Part shown: positions 17,340 through 25,853 of the stretch, in pieces
How the letters are laid out: every line of letters begins with the position of its first letter
Position numbering within the stretch: position 1 is the stretch's first letter
Source: Parabacteroides faecis
GTDB lineage: Bacteria > Bacteroidota > Bacteroidia > Bacteroidales > Tannerellaceae
NCBI RefSeq assembly: GCF_014647375.1
Contig: NZ_BMPB01000017.1
Location: 62,001-126,000 of the forward strand
Direction of reading: 5' to 3'
DNA: 64,000 nt
Notes under the pieces: model-generated
The model's database searches: none
What the model saw: the letters and a program-made list of their open reading frames with translations, nothing else
What the model was told of the DNA's origin: nothing
Made by a program: the position numbers and the translations under genes

Positions 17340-18770
17340 ATGAAAACAGAGCATAATAAGATGTTGATTTATATCATAGCGATGATTGCGGCGACTGGAG
17401 GTTTACTTTTCGGCTTTGATACGGGTGTGATTTCGGGAGCCATTCCATTTTTTCAGAAGGATTTTGGAATAGACAATAATATGATAGAACTGATTACGTC
17501 GGCAGGTTTGCTGGGGGCAATCTTAGGTGCTTTGTTTTGTGGTAGGTTGACAGACCGTTTAGGACGTAAAAAAGTAATTTTAGCCTCTGCCGTAATCTTT
17601 GCTGTAGGGGCAATTTGGTCCGGAGTTGCGGTTGATGCCTGGAATTTGGTTCTGGCTCGTCTTTTTCTGGGAATAGCGATTGGGGTTTCTTCTTTTGCCG
17701 TCCCTTTGTATATTGCAGAAATTTCGCCAGCCAAAGTGAGGGGAATGCTTGTTTCAATGTTTCAGTTGATGGTTACAATTGGGGTTTTGGTTTCTTATTT
17801 ATCAGATTTATATTTTGCAGATGAAGGTGATATGTCTTGTTGGAGACCAATGTTCTATGTGGGAGTTATTCCAGCCTGTATATTGCTTGTGGGTATGATC
17901 TTTATGCCTGAGACTCCCCGTTGGCTGATGTCGAAGGGAAGGCATAGCGAAAGTATCCGTATTTTGAAAAGAATAGAAGGAGAAGAGCAGGCAAAGGATT
18001 CTTTTCAACAGATGCAAGAGGAAATAAAAAGAAGCGAAACAGAAAAATCCGGATGGAAAGAACTTTTGCAACCTTGGTTGAGAACCCCTCTGATCATCTG
18101 TATAGGGATTATGTTCTTTCAGCAGTTTGTCGGGATCAATACAGTGATCTATTATAGTCCTAAGATCTTTCTGATGGCAGGTTTTGACGGGACTGTTGCG
18201 GCAATTTGGGCTTCTGTCGGAGTTGGGGTGGTCAATGTTATTTTCACGGTTGTATCTGTTTATTTTGTAGATCGCTTGGGAAGAAGAAAGCTTTATTTTA
18301 TCGGATTGTCAGGGATTGTCGTATCTCTTTTAATCCTGGGGTTATGCTTTGTTTTTGTAAATCAGTTGGGCGATTCGGTAAAATGGGTGGCTATTTTGCT
18401 TATATTCTGTTATGTCGCTTTTTTTGCGATCAGTATAGGTCCTTTAGGCTGGCTTATTATTTCAGAAATATTCCCTTTGAAATTACGTGGGTTAGGAGCT
18501 TCTCTCGGCTCGCTGTCTGTTTGGCTTTTCAATAGCATCGTTTCATTTACTTTCTTTAAAATTGTAAAAGCATTGACAATACCCGGAAAAGAAATAATAC
18601 TGGATGGTGAAAATCTGGGGAATCCGGCAGGTGCTTTTTGGTTTTATGGAGGAGTTGCTTTTCTTGCGTTGATTTGGGGGTATTTCTATGTTCCGGAAAC
18701 AAAAGGTGTTTCACTGGAACAAATTGAAAATTTCTGGCGGAAAAGAGAAAGTCCTCGTAAGCTGAAATAA
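17340..18770 (+). CDS. MFS sugar porter (sugar:H+ symporter)
   Basis: A 476-residue inner-membrane transporter of the sugar porter family (relatives of XylE and GLUT proteins). Signatures: RLTDRLGRKK between helices 2 and 3, PETPRWLMSKGR after helix 6, QQFVGINTVIYYSP in helix 7, DRLGRRK between helices 8 and 9, and PETKGVSLEQIE at the end of helix 12. Twelve hydrophobic segments are present. The ATG at 17340 is preferred to an in-frame TTG 9 nt earlier. It would carry the monosaccharide released in the periplasm to the ROK kinase, and is the last clear gene of the operon. Confidence 0.93.
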   Translation: MKTEHNKMLIYIIAMIAATGGLLFGFDTGVISGAIPFFQKDFGIDNNMIELITSAGLLGAILGALFCGRLTDRLGRKKVILASAVIFAVGAIWSGVAVDAWNLVLARLFLGIAIGVSSFAVPLYIAEISPAKVRGMLVSMFQLMVTIGVLVSYLSDLYFADEGDMSCWRPMFYVGVIPACILLVGMIFMPETPRWLMSKGRHSESIRILKRIEGEEQAKDSFQQMQEEIKRSETEKSGWKELLQPWLRTPLIICIGIMFFQQFVGINTVIYYSPKIFLMAGFDGTVAAIWASVGVGVVNVIFTVVSVYFVDRLGRRKLYFIGLSGIVVSLLILGLCFVFVNQLGDSVKWVAILLIFCYVAFFAISIGPLGWLIISEIFPLKLRGLGASLGSLSVWLFNSIVSFTFFKIVKALTIPGKEIILDGENLGNPAGAFWFYGGVAFLALIWGYFYVPETKGVSLEQIENFWRKRESPRKLK

Positions 18771-18776
18771 ATCTCC

Positions 18777-18784
18777 TATATTTG
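18777..18784 (+). promoter_or_regulatory. -7 promoter element of the acetyltransferase gene
   Basis: TATATTTG, 6 nt after the transporter stop and 24 nt before the next start, bracketed by CTCC and GGAG. It suggests that the acetyltransferase is expressed separately from the carbohydrate operon. Confidence 0.55.
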
Positions 18785-18807
18785 CGGAGAACATAAAGAT
18801 GTAAATA

Positions 18808-19386
18808 ATGACTGAAAAGGAAAAATGCCGTCTGGGGTTGTTGTATGATGCCAATTATGATACAGAGATATTGGCTGACCGTGAAAAGGCGAAAGAGTTA
18901 CTTTACGATTACAATCGCCTGCGCCCTTCACAACAAACAGAAAAGGCAGAGTTGTTAAAGCTCTTATTGGGTAAAACAGGTGATAGTCTGATTATTGAGC
19001 CCCCTTTTGCCTGCGACTACGGATATAATATCGAAGTAGGAGAGAATTTCTATGCGAATGTGAACCTGGTTATTCTGGACGGGGCAAAAGTCTGTATCGG
19101 CGATAATGCCTTTATTGCCCCGAATGTTGGTATTTATACGGCTGGGCATCCATTGGATGTGGAACAGAGGAACCGGGGACTTGAATATGCCCGTCCGGTA
19201 ACGATCGGTCATAATGTGTGGATCGGTGCGGGAGTCTCTGTCTTACCGGGAGTGACTATCGGCGATAATGCTGTCATCGGTGCCGGAAGTGTAGTGACGA
19301 AAGATATTCCGTCGAATGTACTGGCTGTCGGTAATCCTTGTCGGGTAATAAAAGAGATAAAGCAGGGAGAGTCCGGTTGTCAATAA
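18808..19386 (+). CDS. maa: Sugar O-acetyltransferase (maltose acetyltransferase-like)
   Basis: A 192-residue protein with the Mac N-terminal helical domain (about 1-60, MTEKEKCRLGLLYDANYD) and a left-handed parallel beta-helix of hexapeptide repeats (about 75-180). The acceptor-site His is visible in AGHPLDVEQRNRG (about residue 113). It transfers acetyl from acetyl-CoA to the 6-hydroxyl of free sugars, a detoxification or overflow reaction in the cytoplasm. It has its own -7 box and a strong terminator, so it is likely independent of the upstream operon. The sugar specificity is not readable from sequence. Confidence 0.88.
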   Translation: MTEKEKCRLGLLYDANYDTEILADREKAKELLYDYNRLRPSQQTEKAELLKLLLGKTGDSLIIEPPFACDYGYNIEVGENFYANVNLVILDGAKVCIGDNAFIAPNVGIYTAGHPLDVEQRNRGLEYARPVTIGHNVWIGAGVSVLPGVTIGDNAVIGAGSVVTKDIPSNVLAVGNPCRVIKEIKQGESGCQ

Positions 19387-19408
19387 GGGATGTTCTATTC
19401 TGAAATAT

Positions 19409-19446
19409 AATAAAGCCCGGTTCAGATTTCAAGACCGGGCTTTATT
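19409..19446. terminator. Bidirectional terminator between convergent genes
   Basis: AATAAAGCCCGG pairs perfectly with CCGGGCTTTATT around a 14-nt loop. It lies between the acetyltransferase gene and the convergent short guaA gene and would serve both. Confidence 0.88.
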
Positions 19447-19467
19447 GTTATAGGATGTTTGTATCGA

Positions 19468-20775
19468 TTATTCCCACTCGATAGTTGCATTCGGTTTTGG
19501 GGACATATCGTAGCAAACGCGGTTTACGTTTTTCACCTCTTTCAGTATACGGTCCGTGATCTTCATCAGGATAGGCCAGTCAACCGGTTCGATTGTTGCA
19601 GTCATAGCATCTACGGTGTTGACAGCACGGATGATAACAGGCCAGTCGAAGGAACGGGCATTATCACGTACACCTACTGATTTGAAATCAGGTACAACAG
19701 TAAAATACTGCCATACTTTCTTGTCTAAACCGGCAAGCTGGAACTCTTCACGCAAAATCGCATCGGCTTCACGAACAGCTTCCAGTCTATCACGAGTGAT
19801 AGCCCCTAAACAACGTACACCTAAGCCAGGACCAGGGAACGGCTGACGGAAAACCATTTCGTACGGCAAGCCCAGTTCCAGACCGCAAGCACGAACTTCG
19901 TCTTTGAATAACTGACGCAGCGGTTCAACCAGTTCGAATTGTAAATCTTCAGGCAGACCACCTACATTATGGTGAGACTTCACCATCTTGGCTGTCTTTG
20001 TTCCGCTTTCCACGATATCCGGATAAATAGTACCTTGAGCCAGATAATCTATGCCGTCCAGTTTGCGTGCTTCTTCTTCGAATACGCGGATAAATTCGCC
20101 GCCGATAATCTTACGTTTTTCTTCAGGATCGGCAACGCCTGCCAGTTTATCCAGAAAACGATCGGTTACGTCTTTATATATCAGGTTTGCCTTCAGCTGA
20201 TTTTTGAATACTTCAACTACATCTTCCGATTCACCTTTACGCATCAAACCGTGGTTTACATGTACGCAAACGAGTTTATTCCCGATAGCTTTCAGAAGCA
20301 GTGCGGCAACAACCGAACTGTCAACTCCGCCCGATAAGGCCAATAATACTTTTTTATCACCAACCTGACGTCTGACAAGTTCAATCTGGTCATTGACAAA
20401 GTTTGTCATATTCCAGTTGGCTTCCGCTTTGCAAGTATCGAAAACAAAAGATTTGACAGCTTTCTTGATCCCTTCTATATCATCGGTAAATTCATCCAAT
20501 TTAACTTCGCATAAAGCTTTGTCGTGACCGGCAGCCATGACAGGAATGCCCATAGAATAAATAGCCGGGTCTACATCGATAGCAACGCCGTCGATCACAT
20601 GGTTAGGACCACCGTTGATGATGATACCTTTTACGTTCGGGAGAGCTTTCAATTCCCCGACAGTGATGTCGTGAGGATAAATTTCACTATAAACTCCCAA
20701 TGCACGGATAGCTCTTGCCAATACCGTATTTTCATGACTTCCCAGGTCTAAAATAACGATCATATCTTGTTTCAT
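19468..20775 (-). CDS. GMP synthase paralogue with degenerate glutaminase domain
   Basis: A 435-residue GuaA homologue. The ATP-pyrophosphatase half is intact: SGGVDSS at 148-154, [16 protein letters not shown], and the dimerisation end KPNATIEWE. The N-terminal amidotransferase is cut to about 115 residues; where the neighbouring GuaA has GICYG with its Cys, this one reads MAAGHD (80-85), and the His-Glu segment is missing. It could make GMP from XMP with free ammonia, take ammonia from a partner, or have another role. An unusually good AGGAGGA sits 5 nt before the ATG, unlike most genes here, hinting at foreign origin. It lies 50 nt after guaA. Confidence 0.88.
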   Translation of the reverse strand: MKQDMIVILDLGSHENTVLARAIRALGVYSEIYPHDITVGELKALPNVKGIIINGGPNHVIDGVAIDVDPAIYSMGIPVMAAGHDKALCEVKLDEFTDDIEGIKKAVKSFVFDTCKAEANWNMTNFVNDQIELVRRQVGDKKVLLALSGGVDSSVVAALLLKAIGNKLVCVHVNHGLMRKGESEDVVEVFKNQLKANLIYKDVTDRFLDKLAGVADPEEKRKIIGGEFIRVFEEEARKLDGIDYLAQGTIYPDIVESGTKTAKMVKSHHNVGGLPEDLQFELVEPLRQLFKDEVRACGLELGLPYEMVFRQPFPGPGLGVRCLGAITRDRLEAVREADAILREEFQLAGLDKKVWQYFTVVPDFKSVGVRDNARSFDWPVIIRAVNTVDAMTATIEPVDWPILMKITDRILKEVKNVNRVCYDMSPKPNATIEWE

Positions 20776-20825
20776 CGTATTCCTCCTAAAATTATTAAGT
20801 TGATTAGATTATCCTTCTGTTGATT

Positions 20826-22346
20826 TTATTCCCACTCGATTGTTGCTGGTGGTTTGGAACTGATGTCATACACAACGCGGTTTACACCTTTTACCTTATT
20901 GATGATTTCGTTGGATACTTTAGCCAGAAAATCGTAAGGTAATTGTGCCCAGTCGGCTGTCATGGCATCGGTTGATGTTACGGCACGCAAAGCAACGGTA
21001 TTTTCATAGGTACGTTCGTCACCCATTACTCCGACCGACTGGATCGGGAGCAGGATTACTCCGGCCTGCCAGATCTTGTCGTAAAGACCCCATTCGCGCA
21101 TCAGTGACATATAAATATCGTCGGCATCCTGCAGGATACGTACTTTTTCAGGTGTTATATCACCTAAAATACGGATACCCAAACCCGGACCGGGGAACGG
21201 ATGGCGTTTGATCAGGTGCGGCTGCATACCCATCTCGATACCGACACGGCGGACTTCATCTTTGAAAAGGAGACGAAGCGGTTCCACCAGCTTCAGTTTC
21301 ATGGTATCCGGCAGGCCGCCTACGTTGTGATGGCTTTTGATCACGGTACCAGTAATGGATAAAGACTCGATTACGTCCGGATAGATTGTGCCTTGTCCCA
21401 GCCATTTGATATCTTTTAGTTTATGGGCTTCTTCGTCGAATACATCGATAAAACCTTTACCGATGATCTTACGTTTCTGTTCCGGCTCGGTCACTCCGGC
21501 CAGCGCTTTATAGAATTTCTCTTTTGCATTTACCCCGATCACATTCAATCCCAAATGCTCGTAATCTTTCATCACGTTCTCAAACTCGTTCTTGCGCAAC
21601 AAGCCGTGATCGACGAAGATACAAGTGAGGTTTTTACCGATTGCCTTGTTCAGCAATACGGCTGTAACGGAAGAATCCACACCGCCCGATAAGGCAAGGA
21701 TCACTTTGTCGTCACCCAACTGCTCTTTCAGTTCAGCAACAGTCGATTCGATGAAAGAGGCTGGAGTCCAGTCTTTGGCACATCCGCAGATATTCAGGAA
21801 ATTATCCAGTAATTTGGTTCCGTCTGTAGAGTGGAATACTTCCGGATGGAATTGTACTCCCCATGTCTGTTCGCCTTCCACATGATAAGCTGCAGCCTTC
21901 ACATCGTCCGTGCTGGCTATAACCTTAAAGTGATCAGGTAATACGGTAATTGTATCTCCATGTGACATCCATATCTGGGAACCCGTATCGATGCCTTTCA
22001 GCAGAGGATCTTCATTGTTGATATACGATAGATTCGCACGTCCATACTCGCGGGAGTTGGCCGGTTCTACATTGCCTCCGGATGTGTAAGCCAGAAACTG
22101 AGCCCCATAACAAATACCTAAAACCGGATACTTGCCACGAATTTCACTCAAGTCAGCCTTAAAAGCATTTTCGTCGTAAACGGAGTAAGGACTTCCTGAA
22201 AGGATCACACCTTTCACATCTGTAGCATCATGCGGGAATTTGTTGTAGGGAATGATCTCGCAATACATGTTTAATTCTCTGACCCTGCGGCCAATCAATT
22301 GCGTTGTTTGCGAGCCGAAATCAAGAATAATAAGTTTCTCGTGCAT
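20826..22346 (-). CDS. guaA: GMP synthase (glutamine-hydrolysing)
   Basis: A 506-residue enzyme that converts XMP to GMP with ATP and glutamine. The class I amidotransferase domain (1-190) has the nucleophile Cys79 in GICYG and the His167/Glu169 pair in QFHPE. The PP-loop SGGVDSS at 220-226 starts the ATP-pyrophosphatase domain, and the dimerisation domain ends in KPPATIEWE. All catalytic parts are present and length is normal. It is the first gene of a two-gene unit with the shortened paralogue; transcription probably starts from the -7 box at 22374-22381. Confidence 0.97.
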   Translation of the reverse strand: MHEKLIILDFGSQTTQLIGRRVRELNMYCEIIPYNKFPHDATDVKGVILSGSPYSVYDENAFKADLSEIRGKYPVLGICYGAQFLAYTSGGNVEPANSREYGRANLSYINNEDPLLKGIDTGSQIWMSHGDTITVLPDHFKVIASTDDVKAAAYHVEGEQTWGVQFHPEVFHSTDGTKLLDNFLNICGCAKDWTPASFIESTVAELKEQLGDDKVILALSGGVDSSVTAVLLNKAIGKNLTCIFVDHGLLRKNEFENVMKDYEHLGLNVIGVNAKEKFYKALAGVTEPEQKRKIIGKGFIDVFDEEAHKLKDIKWLGQGTIYPDVIESLSITGTVIKSHHNVGGLPDTMKLKLVEPLRLLFKDEVRRVGIEMGMQPHLIKRHPFPGPGLGIRILGDITPEKVRILQDADDIYMSLMREWGLYDKIWQAGVILLPIQSVGVMGDERTYENTVALRAVTSTDAMTADWAQLPYDFLAKVSNEIINKVKGVNRVVYDISSKPPATIEWE

Positions 22347-22373
22347 GCAGTGTTATTATTTAATTGAGTGCGG

Positions 22374-22381
22374 CAAAGGTA
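22374..22381 (-). promoter_or_regulatory. -7 promoter element of guaA
   Basis: Reads TACCTTTG on the minus strand, 28 nt before the guaA ATG. Confidence 0.6.
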
Positions 22382-22487
22382 GTAATTTTATTTAGAAAAT
22401 CTGTACAGCGCTTGCTGTATATATAGGGAATCGATAGGGGAATTTCAATATATTTTTTATGATTTCACATAAGTTTTATTGCTGTGA

Positions 22488-22566
22488 AGCAGAATTTCCA
22501 TGCGGGTGGGGATTTTTCCCCACTTAGATGGGTAATAATCCCCACCCGTATGGGGAAATAATCTGC
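22488..22566. repeat. Large nested inverted repeat in the divergent guaA intergenic region
   Basis: CGGGTGGGGATT at 22503-22514 pairs perfectly with AATCCCCACCCG at 22537-22548. Outside it AGCAGA and TTTCC pair with GGAAA and TCTGCT. Inside, GTGGGGA and TCCCCAC around TTTT can form an alternative hairpin. It lies outside both predicted transcripts, so it is more likely a DNA element than a riboswitch. The remaining sequence of the 399-nt gap (22347-22745) shows only the two promoters. Confidence 0.7.
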
Positions 22567-22712
22567 TGCTATAAATAGCACAGGAAAACCCAATAGAATG
22601 AATAGTTCTTCCGGACGGAGCTAAAACCGTTTCATATTTGTTGAAAGAATGGTTAAGTTCTTAAAAAATGTATAAACGGTCAGGATATGTTTTAATACAT
22701 CTGATTAAACAT

Positions 22713-22720
22713 TACCTTTG
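22713..22720 (+). promoter_or_regulatory. -7 promoter element of the coiled-coil protein gene
   Basis: TACCTTTG, 26 nt before the ATG at 22746. Its position makes the upstream in-frame start at 22668 unlikely. Confidence 0.6.
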
Positions 22721-22745
22721 TACGTTCATTTTTAGAAGGAACCGT

Positions 22746-23651
22746 ATGGATACAGAAAAGAAAGAAGCAAAAGAAATAAATAAGCTCTCATTATTGATCA
22801 TGGCAGTGGTCATTTTGATATTGATTATCGCTGGTGCCGCTTACTATATTTATCAGCAAAAGCAGCAGATGACTGACTTGGTCGAGGCTTATGATCTGGA
22901 TAAGCAAACGCTTGAAGACGAGTTCAATGAACTCTCTATGCAATATGAGGGTTACCAATTCAAAGTCGGTAATGACTCATTGATGAGTCTGTTATCTACG
23001 GAGCAGGCGAAAGTTCAGCGTTTGATGGAAGAGCTTCGCACGGTGAAAGCGACAAATACCAAGGAAATAGCCCGTTTGAAGAAAGAACTGGAAACGCTTC
23101 GTAAGATCATGCGTAATTATGTTGTGCAGATCGACTCTTTGAACAGAGCGAATGAACAATTGCAGGTAGAGAAAAAAGAAGCCGTTCAAAAATATCAGCG
23201 TGCCACTTCACAGGCTGCAACCTTGAAGAAAGAGAAAGAGAAGCTATCCGAACGCGTTACGTTGGCAAGCCGCCTGGATGCTACAGGTATAACGGTTACT
23301 CCGGTCAATTCGCGTGGAAAGCTGGCGAAGAAGATCAAACGGATGGAACGTTTCGTTGTGGACTTCCGTATTGCGAAAAATATTACTGCTCCCGTTGGAG
23401 AGAAGACTGTTTATGTACGTATCCTGAAACCGGACGACGACGTGCTGGTAAAGAGCCGTGCCGATGTTTTTCCTTTTGAAGGAAAAGATATCAACTATTC
23501 CATGAAGAAGCTGATCGAATACGATGGAGAAGAATATCCGGTTACGATGTACTGGGATATTGAAGAGTTCCTGTCTCCGGGAACTTACCGGGTCGATATA
23601 TTTATTGATGGTAACCATATCGGAAAGAAAAGCTTTACGTTGGAAGATTAA
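22746..23651 (+). CDS. Membrane-anchored coiled-coil protein, function unknown
   Basis: A 301-residue protein. A short charged N-terminus (MDTEKKEAKEINK) precedes one transmembrane helix at about 14-36. Residues 45-190 are rich in Glu, Lys, Leu and Gln with heptad character and should form a long coiled coil. A compact C-terminal domain (about 200-301) contains TVYVRILKPDDDVL and DIFIDGNHIGKKSF and looks like a beta-rich fold. I do not recognise a characterised family. It is separated from the Crp-like gene by 2 nt, so the two are co-expressed. Confidence 0.85.
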   Translation: MDTEKKEAKEINKLSLLIMAVVILILIIAGAAYYIYQQKQQMTDLVEAYDLDKQTLEDEFNELSMQYEGYQFKVGNDSLMSLLSTEQAKVQRLMEELRTVKATNTKEIARLKKELETLRKIMRNYVVQIDSLNRANEQLQVEKKEAVQKYQRATSQAATLKKEKEKLSERVTLASRLDATGITVTPVNSRGKLAKKIKRMERFVVDFRIAKNITAPVGEKTVYVRILKPDDDVLVKSRADVFPFEGKDINYSMKKLIEYDGEEYPVTMYWDIEEFLSPGTYRVDIFIDGNHIGKKSFTLED

Positions 23652-23653
23652 CG

Positions 23654-24247
23654 ATGGAGACAGATTGCCACTTAGCAAAACTTTTAGCGGATCTTCCGGA
23701 ATCTCTGGCCCGTGACGAGGTTTTTGTAGGCGAACTCAGTAATATCACAAAAGTGATTGCTGTCGATAAAGGAGACTATCTGCTCCGCACCGGCGAAATA
23801 TGCCAGGATGCCTATTTTATCAATAAAGGACTGTTCATTAATTTATATGTAAGTGAAAAGGGGGATGAATGCGTAACCGGCTTTTCATCTGACTATCTGT
23901 ATCCTTTCCTGTCTGCTATCGGGTATTTTACTCAGGCGCCTTCCGAGTTCGAGATCAAGGCGCTGGAATCCGGTGAACTGTTACGGTTGTCACGTACTCA
24001 TATCGAAGACTTGTCCTTGCGTTATCCGTTATTTGCATCGTACTACCAGAATGCGATGCTGACTATTATATCAAAACTTTACTCCATGTTCGCCATCCGT
24101 CAGTCCTGTACGGCTGAAGAATTTATCAAATATCTTTATAATCACTACATGTGGATCATGCAACGTGTCCCCGACAAGTATATTGCTCAGTATATGGGGA
24201 TCAGTAATGCATGGTACTGCAAGCTGAAAAAGCGCATCTTTAATTGA
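23654..24247 (+). CDS. Crp/Fnr-family transcriptional regulator
   Basis: A 197-residue protein with a cyclic-nucleotide-binding-like beta-roll (about 30-120; DKGDYLLRTGEICQDAYFINKG) and a short C-terminal DNA-binding part in which VPDKYIAQYMGISNAWYCKLKKR is the recognisable helix-turn-helix. Many Bacteroidetes proteins of this type do not bind cAMP and sense unknown signals. The gene lies directly before the export operon, with a perfect 18-bp palindrome starting within its last codons, so control of that operon is plausible but unproven. Confidence 0.85.
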   Translation: METDCHLAKLLADLPESLARDEVFVGELSNITKVIAVDKGDYLLRTGEICQDAYFINKGLFINLYVSEKGDECVTGFSSDYLYPFLSAIGYFTQAPSEFEIKALESGELLRLSRTHIEDLSLRYPLFASYYQNAMLTIISKLYSMFAIRQSCTAEEFIKYLYNHYMWIMQRVPDKYIAQYMGISNAWYCKLKKRIFN

Positions 24248-24308
24248 ATTAATTCAATTTTATATTTAAAGTAAACCAGTACTTTTGCATCGGAAAGTCG
24301 TACTTTTG
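24242..24308 (+). promoter_or_regulatory. Palindrome and tandem -7 boxes before the export operon
   Basis: AATTGAATTAATTCAATT at 24242-24259 is a perfect 18-bp palindrome overlapping the regulator's stop codon. Two TACTTTTG boxes follow, at 24280-24287 and 24301-24308, 21 nt apart. The leader to the TolC start is about 130 nt. Confidence 0.5.
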
Positions 24309-24440
24309 TTTGTGTACGAAGATTATAGGTTTATCGAATATAAACAATAGGAGATAACCAGTTGTTTTTTATTATGAATAAGGGTGATAAATTGTTTTAG
24401 TGGTTAAAATAAAATCTCCGGATGAAAAAACAATAAAAAG

Positions 24441-25832
24441 ATGAAACGGATTATCGTATTAGTAGGATTGTTGGTCTGGTCTGGTTATGCTAATTCCCAA
24501 CAGACATTGACATTGGAAGAATGTCGAAACTTAGCTATTCAGAATAATAAGGAATTGCAAATGTCCGGCGAAAAGGTAAAGGCGGCGAATGAAGAAAAGA
24601 AGGCAGCTTTTACCAAATATTTCCCGCAACTTTCCGCGATGGGAGGTTATATGTGGAATCAGAAAGATATCAATCTGCTGGACATGGATGCTTTGAGTGC
24701 CAAACTCGGTTCTGCCTTGGGGCCGATTGCCCAACTTCCTGTTTTCGGACAATTGATGGGAGGAGTAGATGAGATGCAGCATCTGGATGTACAGAATATC
24801 TGGGTAGGAGGTGTTTCGCTGGTTCAACCCGTCTTCATGGGGGGGAAGATCGCATCCTATAATCAAATTACCAAATATGCGCGTGAGTTGGCTGAGTCGA
24901 TGAACGACCTCCAATTGCAGGAAGTCATTTATAAAACCGACGAAACGTACTGGCAAGTGATCTCTTTGGTCAATAAAAAGAAGTTGGCGGATGCCTATGT
25001 CGGACTGCTCCGTAAAATGGATAGCGATGTGACTGCCATGATTACAGAAGGTGTTGCCACACAGGCGGATGGCCTTTCTGTGAAGGTGAAGCTGAATGAG
25101 GCGGAAATGGCACAGACAAAAGTGGATAACGGACTCGCCTTGTCACGTATGTTGCTGGCCCAAATTTGCGGATTGCCTCTCGACGAGCCATTGGCACTGG
25201 CGGATGAAAATATAGAGAACTTCCCTGTACATTCCAATGATGCCGTAGCGAATGTGAATGAAGCCTTTGCCAATCGCGATGAACTGAAAAGCCTGGAACT
25301 GGCAACAAAGATCTATCAGAAAAAAGAACGCATCGTTTTAGCGGATATGTTGCCCAATGTCGCTCTGTCGGCAAATTATCTGGTAACGAACCCGAATGCA
25401 TTCAACGGCTTTAAAAATGAATTTGCCGGAATGTTCAATGTCGGTGTAATGGTAAAAGTACCCCTGTCCGGTTGGTGGGAAGGCAGTTACAAACGGAATG
25501 CCGCTCGTGCCGAAACACGTATCCAGATGTTACAACTAATGGAAGCGCGTGAGAAGGTGGAATTGCAAGTGAACCAATCCGTCTATAAGGTGAATGAAGC
25601 CAATAAGAAACTGACGGCTTCTTCCCGTAACATGGAAAATGCGGAAGAGAACCTTCGTCATGCCAATCTGGGCTTTGAAGAAGGTGTTATTCCGGCACTG
25701 AATCTGATGGAAGCGCAAACCGCCTGGGTTTCGGCACGCTCCAGCCTGATCGATGCCCAGATAGAGGTGAAATTAACGGAAGTTTACCTGTCGAAAGCAA
25801 TGGGTAATCTCTCGGTAGACAAACAGAAGTAA
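24441..25832 (+). CDS. TolC-family outer membrane efflux protein
   Basis: A 463-residue outer membrane factor: signal peptide ending near ANSQQ (about 20) and two long alpha-helical outer-membrane-efflux repeats. Typical pieces are LTLEECRNLAIQNNKELQ at the start and LNLMEAQTAWVSARSSLIDAQ near the end. It forms the outer-membrane and periplasmic tunnel of a tripartite pump, with the HlyD-type adaptor encoded 21 nt downstream. The transported compound is unknown. Confidence 0.93.
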   Translation: MKRIIVLVGLLVWSGYANSQQTLTLEECRNLAIQNNKELQMSGEKVKAANEEKKAAFTKYFPQLSAMGGYMWNQKDINLLDMDALSAKLGSALGPIAQLPVFGQLMGGVDEMQHLDVQNIWVGGVSLVQPVFMGGKIASYNQITKYARELAESMNDLQLQEVIYKTDETYWQVISLVNKKKLADAYVGLLRKMDSDVTAMITEGVATQADGLSVKVKLNEAEMAQTKVDNGLALSRMLLAQICGLPLDEPLALADENIENFPVHSNDAVANVNEAFANRDELKSLELATKIYQKKERIVLADMLPNVALSANYLVTNPNAFNGFKNEFAGMFNVGVMVKVPLSGWWEGSYKRNAARAETRIQMLQLMEAREKVELQVNQSVYKVNEANKKLTASSRNMENAEENLRHANLGFEEGVIPALNLMEAQTAWVSARSSLIDAQIEVKLTEVYLSKAMGNLSVDKQK

Positions 25833-25853
25833 TAACAATAAAAATATACAAAG

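Noticed and set aside
22488-22566. Purine riboswitch for guaA
   Set aside because: The hairpin lies upstream of the predicted guaA promoter, so it would not be in the guaA mRNA, and it lacks a three-way junction pattern.
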